A stretch of DNA of 23,420 bases, taken from contig NZ_CALADU010000141.1 of assembly GCF_937890665.1 (NCBI RefSeq), positions 1 to 23,420 on the forward strand, in the 5' to 3' direction. This document shows, piece after piece, positions 14,970 to 22,849 of this stretch. A model generated the notes under the pieces. That model ran no database searches, was not told the origin of the DNA, and worked only from the letters and a program-made list of their open reading frames with translations. The translations under genes were made by a program, and so were the position numbers. The first letter of the stretch is position 1, and each line of letters starts with the position of its first letter. The DNA comes from an uncultured Subdoligranulum sp. Lineage in GTDB: Bacteria > Bacillota_A > Clostridia > Oscillospirales > Ruminococcaceae.

Positions 14970-14983
14970 ATTTTGGTACGTTT

Positions 14984-16045
14984 TTAATCACGGCGCAGCC
15001 GCCCGCCCAGCAGGTAGTAACCAGCCCAATCCAGTTTGCCGTACAAGGGGGAGCCGGTGCGTTTGGCTTCCGCCATGGTGTACAAAAGGCGGGTGCTACG
15101 CCAGCGGCAGGGCAGATAATAGGCGTTGTAACACCGCTCTTGCCGCATCAGGTCCAGCAGAGCCCGCAGCCAAGGGGTACGCAGCGCGGCAGCCGCTTTG
15201 TCCCGGCGGATGCCGGACAGCGGTGCAGGATCCCGACGCAAAATATCGGCTACCCCTTCGGCAAAGACGGTCAGCTCAGCGCGATGCAGTTGGCGGAGTG
15301 CCGCCTCGGGGCATTGGGCTGCCAGACAGGCTGCGTTCAGCTTGGCGAAATGCTGGGGCCAAATCTCGCAGTAGTTGGCGTGGTACTTGGTGGACAGCGT
15401 CCCTGTGCGGCTGCAATCGTAGAAGGTAAGGGGGCTTTGCACCACACGGTAGGCAAAATCCGGCTGTTGAGCCGTCAACAAGGCAATATAATCCAATACA
15501 AATTGTAAATCTTCGCCCAAAGTATACTGTGTGTTGAATTTTATCTGCTGGGCCAGTTCGGTTCGGTAGAGTTTGTTCCAAGGCATCGCCAGCAGACAGT
15601 CCAACCACAGCTGGGCCAGCCCGGTGCGAGGCACCTCGTCGGCAGAGGAAGTCACCGGGGTGGAATCTGTTTCAAGGGTGGTGTAGTGCCACAGGATAAA
15701 GTCCTTGGGGGCGGCGCGCTGGGCATCCAGTGCAGCTTGCAAGGCGCCGGGGCGCAGGGCGTCGTCGGAATCCAAAAACACCAGATAGTCACTATCGGCG
15801 GCGGCCATGCCCACGTTGCGGGCGCTGGATACGCCGCAGTCATCCTGATGGATGACCTGCACCCGGGCATCCCGGGCAGCCCAGTCATCGCAGAGGGTGC
15901 CGCTGGCATCGGGACTGCCGTCATCCACCAATACGCAGCTAACACCGCCTTCCACATTCTGGGACAAAATGCTCTGAACACAGCGGTCCAAGGTGGCCTC
16001 CGAGCGATAGACCGGCACGACCACACAGAAGGCAGGACGGCTCAT
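14984..16045 (-). CDS. Glycosyltransferase family 2 protein (last gene of the cluster)
   Basis: This 353-residue GT-A-fold enzyme is expected to transfer a sugar from a nucleotide donor in the cytoplasm. The N-terminal catalytic domain shows CVVVPVYRSEATLDRCVQSILSQ, the nucleotide-binding DDGS at 41-44, SSARNVGM and the metal-binding DSDD at 92-95. The C-terminal part has PWNKLYRTEL and GEDLQFVLDY, as in capsule and LPS-type GT2 enzymes. The ATG overlaps the stop of the preceding gene as ATGA, and GGAGGT lies upstream inside that gene, so translation is coupled. A terminator follows 15 bases after its TAA. Acceptor and donor sugars cannot be read from the sequence. Confidence 0.92.
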   Translation of the reverse strand: MSRPAFCVVVPVYRSEATLDRCVQSILSQNVEGGVSCVLVDDGSPDASGTLCDDWAARDARVQVIHQDDCGVSSARNVGMAAADSDYLVFLDSDDALRPGALQAALDAQRAAPKDFILWHYTTLETDSTPVTSSADEVPRTGLAQLWLDCLLAMPWNKLYRTELAQQIKFNTQYTLGEDLQFVLDYIALLTAQQPDFAYRVVQSPLTFYDCSRTGTLSTKYHANYCEIWPQHFAKLNAACLAAQCPEAALRQLHRAELTVFAEGVADILRRDPAPLSGIRRDKAAAALRTPWLRALLDLMRQERCYNAYYLPCRWRSTRLLYTMAEAKRTGSPLYGKLDWAGYYLLGGRLRRD

Positions 16046-17271
16046 AGGGCACCTCCGTTCTGCAAAACTTCTTGTACAATGCGAACAAAATCGGTATAAT
16101 AGCGCTCCACCGAGAAATCTTGTGCCCGTTTGGCACCGGCGGCGCCCATCTCGGCACAGAGGGCGGGGTGCTCATAGAGCATTCGGATGCTCCAAGCCAA
16201 CTGGTCGGCGATGTTCTCGCTGCGTTCCACCAGTACGGCCTGACTGCCCTCCAGATATTCGGGCATACCGCCGCTGCGGGTGGCCAGCACCGGGCGACCG
16301 CAGGCCATGGCCTCTACGGCTACCAGACCGGCGGCCTCCTCCACCAGCGTGGGGACACAAACCAAATCCGCCAGACGGTAATAGTCGGGCAGATCTTCGT
16401 TGGGGATGTAACCGATAAACTGGACACGGTTGCCCAGTGCGCGGGCCTGCTGTTCCAGCTTGCGCAAAAAGCTGCTCTGCTGGGTCCGACCGAAAAAGGG
16501 GCTGCCCACGATCAACAGTTTGATTTGCGGTACCGGCAGCAAGGCCAGCGCTTCCATCAATTTGTGGATGCCCTTGTCGGGGTCCAGACGGCCGCAGAAC
16601 AGTACCACGAAATCCCGCGCGCCGAAACCCAGCCGGGTACGCAATGCCAGCGGCGGCGGCCCGGGACGGAATCGCTGGGTATCCACGCAGTTGTACCAGA
16701 TGTACGCTCGCTGCGGGTCCAGCGTGCTGGTTTTCAGATAATCGTCACGAATGAATTGGCTCAACGCCAAAATGCCGCCGTAGATGGTATCCATCACGGG
16801 GCTGCAGGTGGTTTGGCCATGCAGATGGGCCAGACAGCGCCGACGGCCAAACATGCGGCTGATGGCGCTGCACTGGGTCAGGTTGCCGCCTTCGGCCACG
16901 ATCAGATCCGGGCCGGGGGGCTCCAGCGCCAGCGAAAGCTGTACCTTCTGGTACCAAGGGTCATAAGGGGCAGCGATACCCAGACACCGTTCCACAAACA
17001 CCATGGGCCAGTAACGGCGATGGCCGTGGGGGCGGGCAATGTAGAGCATTTTGGTGTGCTGCAGCCCTTCGGCGGCGCGGCGAGCCGCGTCGTCAGGTAC
17101 GCTGGCACACAGCAGGTCCAACTGTCCGTGTTTTTCGTTTTCACGAATCAGATGGGTCAGCAGTGTTTCCACCGCGCCGCCCTGCACCGCCGGAACCGGA
17201 AGGTCAGGCGGCGGCACCAGCAGTACGCGGGGGCGTCTTTCTTTGTCTTTTTCGGGTCTCAGGATGGCCAA
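16042..17271 (-). CDS. Glycosyltransferase family 4 protein
   Basis: This 409-residue GT-B-fold retaining glycosyltransferase has an N-terminal acceptor domain starting VLLVPPPDLPVPAVQGGAVETLLTHL, with the usual QGG motif. Its C-terminal donor domain begins near VVLFCGRLDPDKGIHKLMEAL and contains the E-x7-E motif in LVEEAAGLVAVEAMACGRPV, followed by ATRSGGMPEYL. The start is TTG 17271: AGAAGGAG is placed seven bases upstream and no ATG fits. It ends in the 4-base ATGA overlap with the next gene. The protein has no signal peptide or membrane helix and should act at the cytoplasmic face. Confidence 0.92.
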   Translation of the reverse strand: MAILRPEKDKERRPRVLLVPPPDLPVPAVQGGAVETLLTHLIRENEKHGQLDLLCASVPDDAARRAAEGLQHTKMLYIARPHGHRRYWPMVFVERCLGIAAPYDPWYQKVQLSLALEPPGPDLIVAEGGNLTQCSAISRMFGRRRCLAHLHGQTTCSPVMDTIYGGILALSQFIRDDYLKTSTLDPQRAYIWYNCVDTQRFRPGPPPLALRTRLGFGARDFVVLFCGRLDPDKGIHKLMEALALLPVPQIKLLIVGSPFFGRTQQSSFLRKLEQQARALGNRVQFIGYIPNEDLPDYYRLADLVCVPTLVEEAAGLVAVEAMACGRPVLATRSGGMPEYLEGSQAVLVERSENIADQLAWSIRMLYEHPALCAEMGAAGAKRAQDFSVERYYTDFVRIVQEVLQNGGAL

Positions 17272-17316
17272 CGGTCGGCTCCTTCTCGGATGGATTTACC
17301 CGGTTTGCCGGGCAGC

Positions 17317-18297
17317 TTACTTCTTCAACGGGCAAAGGCTCTCGGCGCTCATCATGGACCAGCGGGCGGCAGAGAGTTTCTCCGTCATCTTCATATGACG
17401 GCAGTTGGGCAGGTAACTGATCAGCCCCTGCATCAGGAATTGTTCCTTGCTGATGGCTTTGATCAACTGCGGGGTGGGGTTCTGGCGAACCTTGGCGCAA
17501 AGGAAGAGATATCGCCGCCAGCAGGCTGCATAGGCCGCGTCGATGACGCTGCGGTCGGCATTGTTTTCTACATAGAAGCGATAGCGGTCCGCCAGACCGT
17601 CCACCGCGTCGAAGGCCTCCGGCTTGATGGAAGAACGGCAGATGCTGCCGCTGCTCAGCCGGTAATGGTACAGGATGGTGTCCACGCAGACCACCTTATC
17701 GCAGCGCCAGAACAGCCGGTGGGCCACAAAATCGTCTTCGTGCAGGCGCCCTTCGGGGTAGTGCAGCAGTTTCCAAACTTCGGCACGGTAGAGCTTGTTC
17801 CAAGCCACGGTGTAAACAGTGCCGTTGGGGGTGTAGAATTCGTTGAGCAGATCCTTGCCGCAGAAAACCCCTTCCTGTGCGGGGTGGGTGGAATGAGGCG
17901 GCTGGCAGCTTTGGCCGTTTTCCTGTACGTCTTCTACGGCACAAAGGGCCATGTAGGCGTCATGCTCCTCGCAAGCGTTGTACAAGGTGCGCAGATAGGC
18001 GGGCATCACCACGTCATCGGAGTCCACAAAGGCGTAGTAACGGCCCCGTGCGGCATCGATGCCGGTGTTGCGGGCTGCAGAAAGGCCCTGATTCTCCTGA
18101 TGGAACACCCGGATCCGAGAATCTTTGGCGGCATATTCGTCGCAAAGTTCGCCGCAGCCGTCGGTGGAACCATCGTCCACCAGCAGCACTTCATAGGGCA
18201 GCGTAATATCTTGCGCCAGAATGCTGTCCAGACATTCGGCCAAAAAACGTTTGGTGTTGTAGATCGGTATGATCACGCTGATTGCAATCCGTTCCAT
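17317..18297 (-). CDS. Glycosyltransferase family 2 protein
   Basis: This 326-residue GT-A enzyme has ISVIIPIYNTKRFLAECLDSILAQ, DDGS at 41-44, GLSAARNTGID and the DSDD metal motif at 92-95. VAWNKLYRAEVWKLL and GRLHEDDFVAHRLFW follow in the acceptor half, typical of surface-polysaccharide GT2 proteins. ATG at 18297 is preferred. A TTG directly before it at 18300 is equally in frame and abuts the TGA of the upstream gene. The ribosome site GAGGAAGGGG lies in the end of that gene. It is followed after 45 bases by the GT4 gene. It resembles its two GT2 neighbours in layout and may have arisen by duplication, though the C-terminal halves differ clearly. Confidence 0.92.
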   Translation of the reverse strand: MERIAISVIIPIYNTKRFLAECLDSILAQDITLPYEVLLVDDGSTDGCGELCDEYAAKDSRIRVFHQENQGLSAARNTGIDAARGRYYAFVDSDDVVMPAYLRTLYNACEEHDAYMALCAVEDVQENGQSCQPPHSTHPAQEGVFCGKDLLNEFYTPNGTVYTVAWNKLYRAEVWKLLHYPEGRLHEDDFVAHRLFWRCDKVVCVDTILYHYRLSSGSICRSSIKPEAFDAVDGLADRYRFYVENNADRSVIDAAYAACWRRYLFLCAKVRQNPTPQLIKAISKEQFLMQGLISYLPNCRHMKMTEKLSAARWSMMSAESLCPLKK

Positions 18298-18300
18298 CAA

Positions 18301-19314
18301 TCAATTCCCCTTCCTCTTTTTTGCGGCCAACCGTCCCCAGCCGGTGGCTGCGGTGTACAGCACCGTGGGGTTGGCGCAAAATAAGACGGCACGCAGCAGA
18401 TCGCTGCGCAGAAGATTCGGCAATACGGCGTCTAAATGCTTTTTGTGGGCCAAAAACTTAGGCTTCAGTTCCGGTAGGTTGCCTGCCGCACCGGCTTGGC
18501 ACCAAAACTGATAAAATACCCGCCAATACCATACGGTGGCCCAGCGGCGGTAGTCCTCTCGTCCCGGTCGGATGGCAAAATATTGTAGCCAATCCCAGTA
18601 CATGCGCAAATCATCCAACTTTCGCGGGGGAAAGGTCGCGGTCCCTGTGCCGGTGATCTGTCCGGCCCGGGTGCGGTAGTGGTATAGAACATCAGGCAGG
18701 CAGTTGCATTGCTCGCCCTCAAATACGCGGTGCAGCACACTGGCATCGTCCCCAAAGAGCATCGTTTCGTCGTAGTGGATGCCCTTTTCCCGGAACAGAC
18801 GAATGTCAAACAATTTGTTCCAGCTCAACGGTCCATAGTAACTGCCGGTCTGAAAGGTCTCCAGCAACAGTTCCTCGGCATCCCGTACCCCGTGCTGACG
18901 AATGGCCACCTGCCGTCCTGCAATGGTTTGTCCTGCTTCGTCGATGCAGTCGCCGCTGCAGGCGGCCAGCCGCACACCGGGCAGTTGAACCGCCCGGTAC
19001 AGCACTTCGTACATGGTGGGCTCGATCAGGTCGTCGGAATCCACAAACCCGATATAGGCGCCCCGGGCATTGTCAAGGCCTTTATTGCGGGCGCTGGCGG
19101 GGCCGCCGTTGGGTTGGTGAAAGACCCGGATCCGCCCGTCCTGTGCTGCCAGAACATCGCAGAGCGGCCCGGACCCGTCGGAACTGCCGTCATCGATCAA
19201 GAGCAGTTCAAAATCCGAGAAGGTCTGCGCCAGAATACTGCGCACAGCCTGTTCCAGAAAAGGTCCGGTGTTATATACCGTAGAAACAATACTGATTTTT
19301 GGGGGACTACCCAT
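18301..19314 (-). CDS. Glycosyltransferase family 2 protein
   Basis: This 337-residue GT-A enzyme starts with KISIVSTVYNTGPFLEQAVRSILAQ, followed by DDGS at 41-44, GPASARNKGLDNARG and DSDD at 92-95. The acceptor half has PLSWNKLFDIRLFREKG and a GDDASVLHRVFE segment. ATG at 19314-19312 has AAGGAG seven bases upstream and lies 15 bases after the previous gene. The C-terminus is basic (AAKKRKGN) and rich in aromatic residues around YWRVFYQFW, which may mean membrane-surface association; this is inference. Its TGA abuts the next start. Confidence 0.92.
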   Translation of the reverse strand: MGSPPKISIVSTVYNTGPFLEQAVRSILAQTFSDFELLLIDDGSSDGSGPLCDVLAAQDGRIRVFHQPNGGPASARNKGLDNARGAYIGFVDSDDLIEPTMYEVLYRAVQLPGVRLAACSGDCIDEAGQTIAGRQVAIRQHGVRDAEELLLETFQTGSYYGPLSWNKLFDIRLFREKGIHYDETMLFGDDASVLHRVFEGEQCNCLPDVLYHYRTRAGQITGTGTATFPPRKLDDLRMYWDWLQYFAIRPGREDYRRWATVWYWRVFYQFWCQAGAAGNLPELKPKFLAHKKHLDAVLPNLLRSDLLRAVLFCANPTVLYTAATGWGRLAAKKRKGN

Positions 19315-19329
19315 GCGGTTGCTCCTTGG

Positions 19330-20331
19330 TTACAGAAAACGTTGTTTGGCCAGCGTATAAGCGGCCAGAAAACCGGGCCAACGGCCTGCCACACCCAGAC
19401 GGTAGGGCAAAGCCAACAGCCGGTTGGGATCTTGCTGCAGGCGGCGGGTCAGGGCTGCCCGGGCATCGTTGTCGGCCAAAATGCGGGCGAAAAGTGTCCG
19501 CCGCTGCCCAAAAGACAGGGAACCTCGGCATCCGGTAAGCAGCCCGTACTGGTTCAAACAAGCGCGCACCCGGCTGGTTTGCAGGTAGGGGGCGGGGTCC
19601 AAGCCCTGCTGGGTGAGCAGGGCCTCTAACGCGGGGCGGGTAACAGCCTCGGCATCCAGCAGATCCCCCCGCAGGGAACGGGACAAACTGCCGGCCTCCT
19701 GATCATTTTGCTTATAGTATACACCACGCAGACAATAAATGGCAGTCGTTTTTTGTAAAAAAAGTATGTTAAACAGGACATCTTCATTGATTTTGAGGGT
19801 TTCGTCAAAGCGAAGGTCCCCCATCGTGGTGCGTTTGAACAGTTTGGGGTAGGGGGCGGCCAACAGTCCGGTTTCAAACAGTAAGGCAGACAACGCCTCT
19901 CCCAGCGCAGCCAGACCGGCGTACCGACCGGTGGCTGGGGGCAAAACCGCCTGCTGAGGGGCACTGGCCCGTCGTAAACCAAAGAGGATCATCTCCTCGT
20001 CGGTGATGGGCAGCGCAGCTAAAGCTTGCCAAAGACCGGGCAGCAGCTCGTCATCGGCGTCTAAAAACAAGACCCAGTCGCCATGGGCTGCATCCAGCCC
20101 GGTGTTGCGGGCGGCGCCGGCGCCGCCGTTGGGGCGGTGCAGTGCCGTAATACGGGCATCTTCGGCGGCCAGCTCGTCACACAACGCGCCGGTATCATCG
20201 GGGCTGCCATCCTCCACCAACAGCAGCTCCACGTCCTGCGGAGCGCCGTCCAGTGCACTTCGTACCGCCCGGCGCAGCGTGCCGGCAGCCTTATAGCAGG
20301 GAATGATGATGCTGGTTTTCCACTGGCTCAC
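19330..20331 (-). CDS. Glycosyltransferase family 2 protein
   Basis: This 333-residue GT-A enzyme has TSIIIPCYKAAGTLRRAVRSAL, an EDGS variant of the usual DDGS at 40-43, AGAARNTGLDAAHGDW and the metal motif DADD at 91-94. In the second half PYPKLFKRTTM replaces the WNKL motif of the sister proteins, and NEDVLFNILF follows. The start is GTG at 20331-20329, overlapping the upstream TGA as GTGA, with AGGAGG seven bases before it; translation is coupled. The C-terminal 80 residues are Arg/Leu-rich and helical. The A/T-richer patch at about 19700-19800 stands out from the GC-rich surroundings. Confidence 0.92.
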   Translation of the reverse strand: MSQWKTSIIIPCYKAAGTLRRAVRSALDGAPQDVELLLVEDGSPDDTGALCDELAAEDARITALHRPNGGAGAARNTGLDAAHGDWVLFLDADDELLPGLWQALAALPITDEEMILFGLRRASAPQQAVLPPATGRYAGLAALGEALSALLFETGLLAAPYPKLFKRTTMGDLRFDETLKINEDVLFNILFLQKTTAIYCLRGVYYKQNDQEAGSLSRSLRGDLLDAEAVTRPALEALLTQQGLDPAPYLQTSRVRACLNQYGLLTGCRGSLSFGQRRTLFARILADNDARAALTRRLQQDPNRLLALPYRLGVAGRWPGFLAAYTLAKQRFL

Positions 20332-21602
20332 CGTGTTTCCTCCTGCAAGATGGTTTGGTAGATACCCGTTAGGGCTTCGGCGTTGGCGGCGGCATCATGA
20401 GTTTGCAGTGCGCGGGCCCGTGCCGCTTGCCCCAATGCTGTGCCGCCATCGGGGGCGCTGAGTACCGTCGTGATGGCATTGGCCAACCCTTCGGCATCCA
20501 GCGCTGCGCCATACAGCAGCCCCTGCGTGCCGTTCGTCAGCATGGTGGGGATTCCGCCGGCGCAACTGGCTACACAGGGCATTCCCAGCAACATGGCCTC
20601 TCCCAAGCTGTTGGGACTGTTTTCGCTCAGCGATGGCAGCAGAAAGAGGTCGGCATCCAGATAGGCCTGCCGCATGGCGGCGGCATCCAACGGGCCGGTG
20701 TACCGAATATGGTCGGTTACGCCCAGTTGAGCGGCCAGCTCCCGGCAGTACCGCTGGTAGGGGAAGAGCCGCCCGATCAAGGGCTGAAACAGCGGACCTT
20801 TGTCCAACGGCGGCCAGCCCGCGATGCGCAGTTGGGCGTCGGGCCAACGCTGCAAAATGGCGGACAAAGCCTGCAATACGGTGTGCAGGTTTTTCAGCGG
20901 ATAATTTCCCTGCGACAGCAGCAAGACCGGCGCCCGGCCAAAATGCCGCGCCTGCCATAGCGGACCGCGGTAAAAAGCGGGCCGCAGTGTTTCGTTGCAG
21001 GAAAAATAGCGGGCCTGTGGGACCAAATCCGTTACGGCTTGACGATCAAACGCCGTGCGGCCGGTAATGTAGCGGGCTTGGCCCAGCAGGGCAGCCTCGC
21101 TTTGGGCCAGTGCATCAAAACTGGCTTGCAGGTTGTCCAGCAAAGCACCGGGGATCAAGCGATCCAGCAGATGGTCCAGTTTGGTAGATTGACGGTAACG
21201 CGGGGGGACGCCGTCGCACAGATGGGCGGCGCAATCCCGCATGACCCCCTGCATGCCGATCAAAACCGGTAGGTTTTGGGCGGCAGCAGCCTGCTGCATG
21301 GCGGCTGCTGCCGCGTATTCGGTCCCCCAGATGTGGACGAGATCGGGGCGGTGCTGCTTCAACAAGGCAGGAAAATCTTCGGCACTGGGCAGAATGTGGT
21401 AACGCACACCGTCCCAGTCACCGCACCGTTCGGCTTGCTGGCGTGCGTCCACACAGACCACTGCAAGCTGCAAGGTCGGGTGGTCCCGCAGGGCGGTGAG
21501 CTGACCGGTCAGCCAACCACCGCTCACATCGCTGGCTCCGGGCAGCCCGCAAGCGGCAGCCGCCTGCGGCAGGGTCATACTGACAAGCCATAGAACGTGC
21601 AT
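20328..21602 (-). CDS. Glycosyltransferase family 4 protein
   Basis: This 424-residue GT-B enzyme has an N-terminal domain (MHVLWLVSMTLP, SGGWLTGQLTAL) matching GT4 acceptor domains, and DLVHIWGTEYA is typical. The donor domain begins near APVLLLSQGNYPLKNLHTVLQAL. It contains DLFLLPSLSENSPNSLGEAMLLGMPCVAS with the E-x7-E pair, then GGIPTMLTNGTQGLLY. The start ATG (21602-21600) has AAAGGAGG upstream on the minus strand and lies 24 bases after the previous gene. Its stop overlaps the next start as GTGA. The protein is Ala/Gln-rich. The donor sugar is unknown. Confidence 0.93.
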   Translation of the reverse strand: MHVLWLVSMTLPQAAAACGLPGASDVSGGWLTGQLTALRDHPTLQLAVVCVDARQQAERCGDWDGVRYHILPSAEDFPALLKQHRPDLVHIWGTEYAAAAAMQQAAAAQNLPVLIGMQGVMRDCAAHLCDGVPPRYRQSTKLDHLLDRLIPGALLDNLQASFDALAQSEAALLGQARYITGRTAFDRQAVTDLVPQARYFSCNETLRPAFYRGPLWQARHFGRAPVLLLSQGNYPLKNLHTVLQALSAILQRWPDAQLRIAGWPPLDKGPLFQPLIGRLFPYQRYCRELAAQLGVTDHIRYTGPLDAAAMRQAYLDADLFLLPSLSENSPNSLGEAMLLGMPCVASCAGGIPTMLTNGTQGLLYGAALDAEGLANAITTVLSAPDGGTALGQAARARALQTHDAAANAEALTGIYQTILQEETR

Positions 21603-21626
21603 GGCGGGACCTCCTTTCTTAAAAAA

Positions 21627-22844
21627 TCAGCGCAGGGCAGACAAGAAATCCGTGGCGACCTGCTCGGGGGTGAATTCAGGGTACAGAGCGGCTACCTGCT
21701 CATAGGGAAGCCGCTGTCCTAGGACAGTGCGCAGCCAACCGCGCAGCCGGTCCACCACCGCCGGGGTGACGCCCTCCTGCTGGTGCAATACCAACGCCAG
21801 TGGATACCGGGCCAGATAGGGCAGGGTGGGATCGGTAGGGCTTACAGCGAGATGCAGTACCGGTTTGCCGGTGCCCAGATAGCCAAACAGTTTGCTGGGC
21901 ATCTGGTTGTCGTACCGGTTGCCCAGACTAAGCAGGATGTCGGCACCGGTCTCCAAGGCGGCGGCCTGCGCCGGGGGGACGGGACCGGGACGCACAAAGC
22001 GGTCACCCAGCACTTCGGCGGCCTGTTGGGCTTGGGCGGCAAAGCGCTGCCAACCGCCGCCGGCCATGGTCAGCGTTACATCCGGTTCGTTCAGTGCGGC
22101 AAACAGGGACAAGGCAAAATCCGGTTCCCGCACCGTGGGGTATAGGCTGCCGCAGAATACACAGCGAATGCCGGTATGGGCGGGCACCGGCTGACCGGGC
22201 AGCAGCACCGGGAACCCCAGAAGATGAACCTTCTCTCGCCAAGGGCTTAAGGGGCCGCCTTCATAATCGGGCAGAGCCTGCGGTGTAATAAAGGAAGCAT
22301 CAAGGGCGTCCAGCAACTGTCCTTCCCGGGCAAAGCCGCCCGGTGCCTGATAGTCCTGATTGCTGGCATAGGGGTCCAACTGCCACAGCAGTTTCTTCCC
22401 GGTAATATGGGCAGTTTCCAGTGCAAAGGCAGCGCGGTAGGGCGCGCAGACGGCGCAGACCGCGTCAAAATGATAGCGTGCATCCAACCGCTCGATCTCC
22501 CGGCGGGTATCCACCGTGCGGCGGGGCGCATGCAGCACCAACTGACGAAAAGCTGCCGCCACCGCTGTGGGGTGTGCGGCCAGACGCAGAAGCCGCAGCG
22601 GCACCGGCGTGCCACCTTTGACACCGTTTTCCAACGCGGTGTTCATCAGGCGCTCATCGGCAAAGGCGAGGGTATGCTGTACAGCACCGGCGGGCGCTGC
22701 GGGGGGCAGTGTTTGGCCGTCCCACAGTTCCAGCAGATCTACGCTGTGCCCTGCCGCCAGTAGTTGGGCGGCCAGACGGCTGGCCAGCAGTGCGTTGGCA
22801 CTGGCGGGATTTTCCACCCGGTCAAGGATCCATAAAAAACGCAT
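21627..22844 (-). CDS. GT-B fold (GT4-like) glycosyltransferase with an altered donor-site motif
   Basis: This 405-residue protein has a Rossmann-like N-terminus (MRFLWILDRVENPASANALLASRLAAQLLAAGHSVDLLEL). The C-terminal half has IRCVFCGSLYPTVREPDF, VTLTMAGGGW, and GADILLSLGNRYDNQMPSKLFGYLGTGKPVLHL. The last segment matches the PSKLFEY-type donor-binding motif of GT4 enzymes, but the usual Glu before Tyr is Gly here. The ATG (22844-22842) is 5 bases from the TAA of the preceding gene, with only a modest GGATAGG site upstream. The context leaves little doubt that it belongs to the polysaccharide operon. Whether it is a normal transferase, uses another residue, or is inactive cannot be settled by eye. 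Confidence 0.85.
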   Translation of the reverse strand: MRFLWILDRVENPASANALLASRLAAQLLAAGHSVDLLELWDGQTLPPAAPAGAVQHTLAFADERLMNTALENGVKGGTPVPLRLLRLAAHPTAVAAAFRQLVLHAPRRTVDTRREIERLDARYHFDAVCAVCAPYRAAFALETAHITGKKLLWQLDPYASNQDYQAPGGFAREGQLLDALDASFITPQALPDYEGGPLSPWREKVHLLGFPVLLPGQPVPAHTGIRCVFCGSLYPTVREPDFALSLFAALNEPDVTLTMAGGGWQRFAAQAQQAAEVLGDRFVRPGPVPPAQAAALETGADILLSLGNRYDNQMPSKLFGYLGTGKPVLHLAVSPTDPTLPYLARYPLALVLHQQEGVTPAVVDRLRGWLRTVLGQRLPYEQVAALYPEFTPEQVATDFLSALR

Positions 22845-22849
22845 GAAAC

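Larger units (their letters stand above)
14751..14970 (+). ncRNA. Candidate small structured RNA gene
   Basis: A promoter at 14716-14744 is followed by sequence that contains no ATG up to a strong terminator at 14936-14969; the next genes are on the opposite strand. Several hairpins can form: GGTTAG/CTAACC at the 5' end; GCCGCC with GGCGGC at 14786-14816; GGTCGT with GCGACC around 14830-14874; and the 11-bp CCCCCGCCGTT stem at 14892-14923. AACCA (14773-14777) can pair with TGGTT (14879-14883) to close the middle part. The RNA would end near 14928 or 14970, so about 180-220 nt. It does not look like tmRNA, RNase P or SRP RNA. A 6S-type RNA seems unlikely because the two ends do not pair with each other. 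I recognise no family. Confidence 0.5.
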
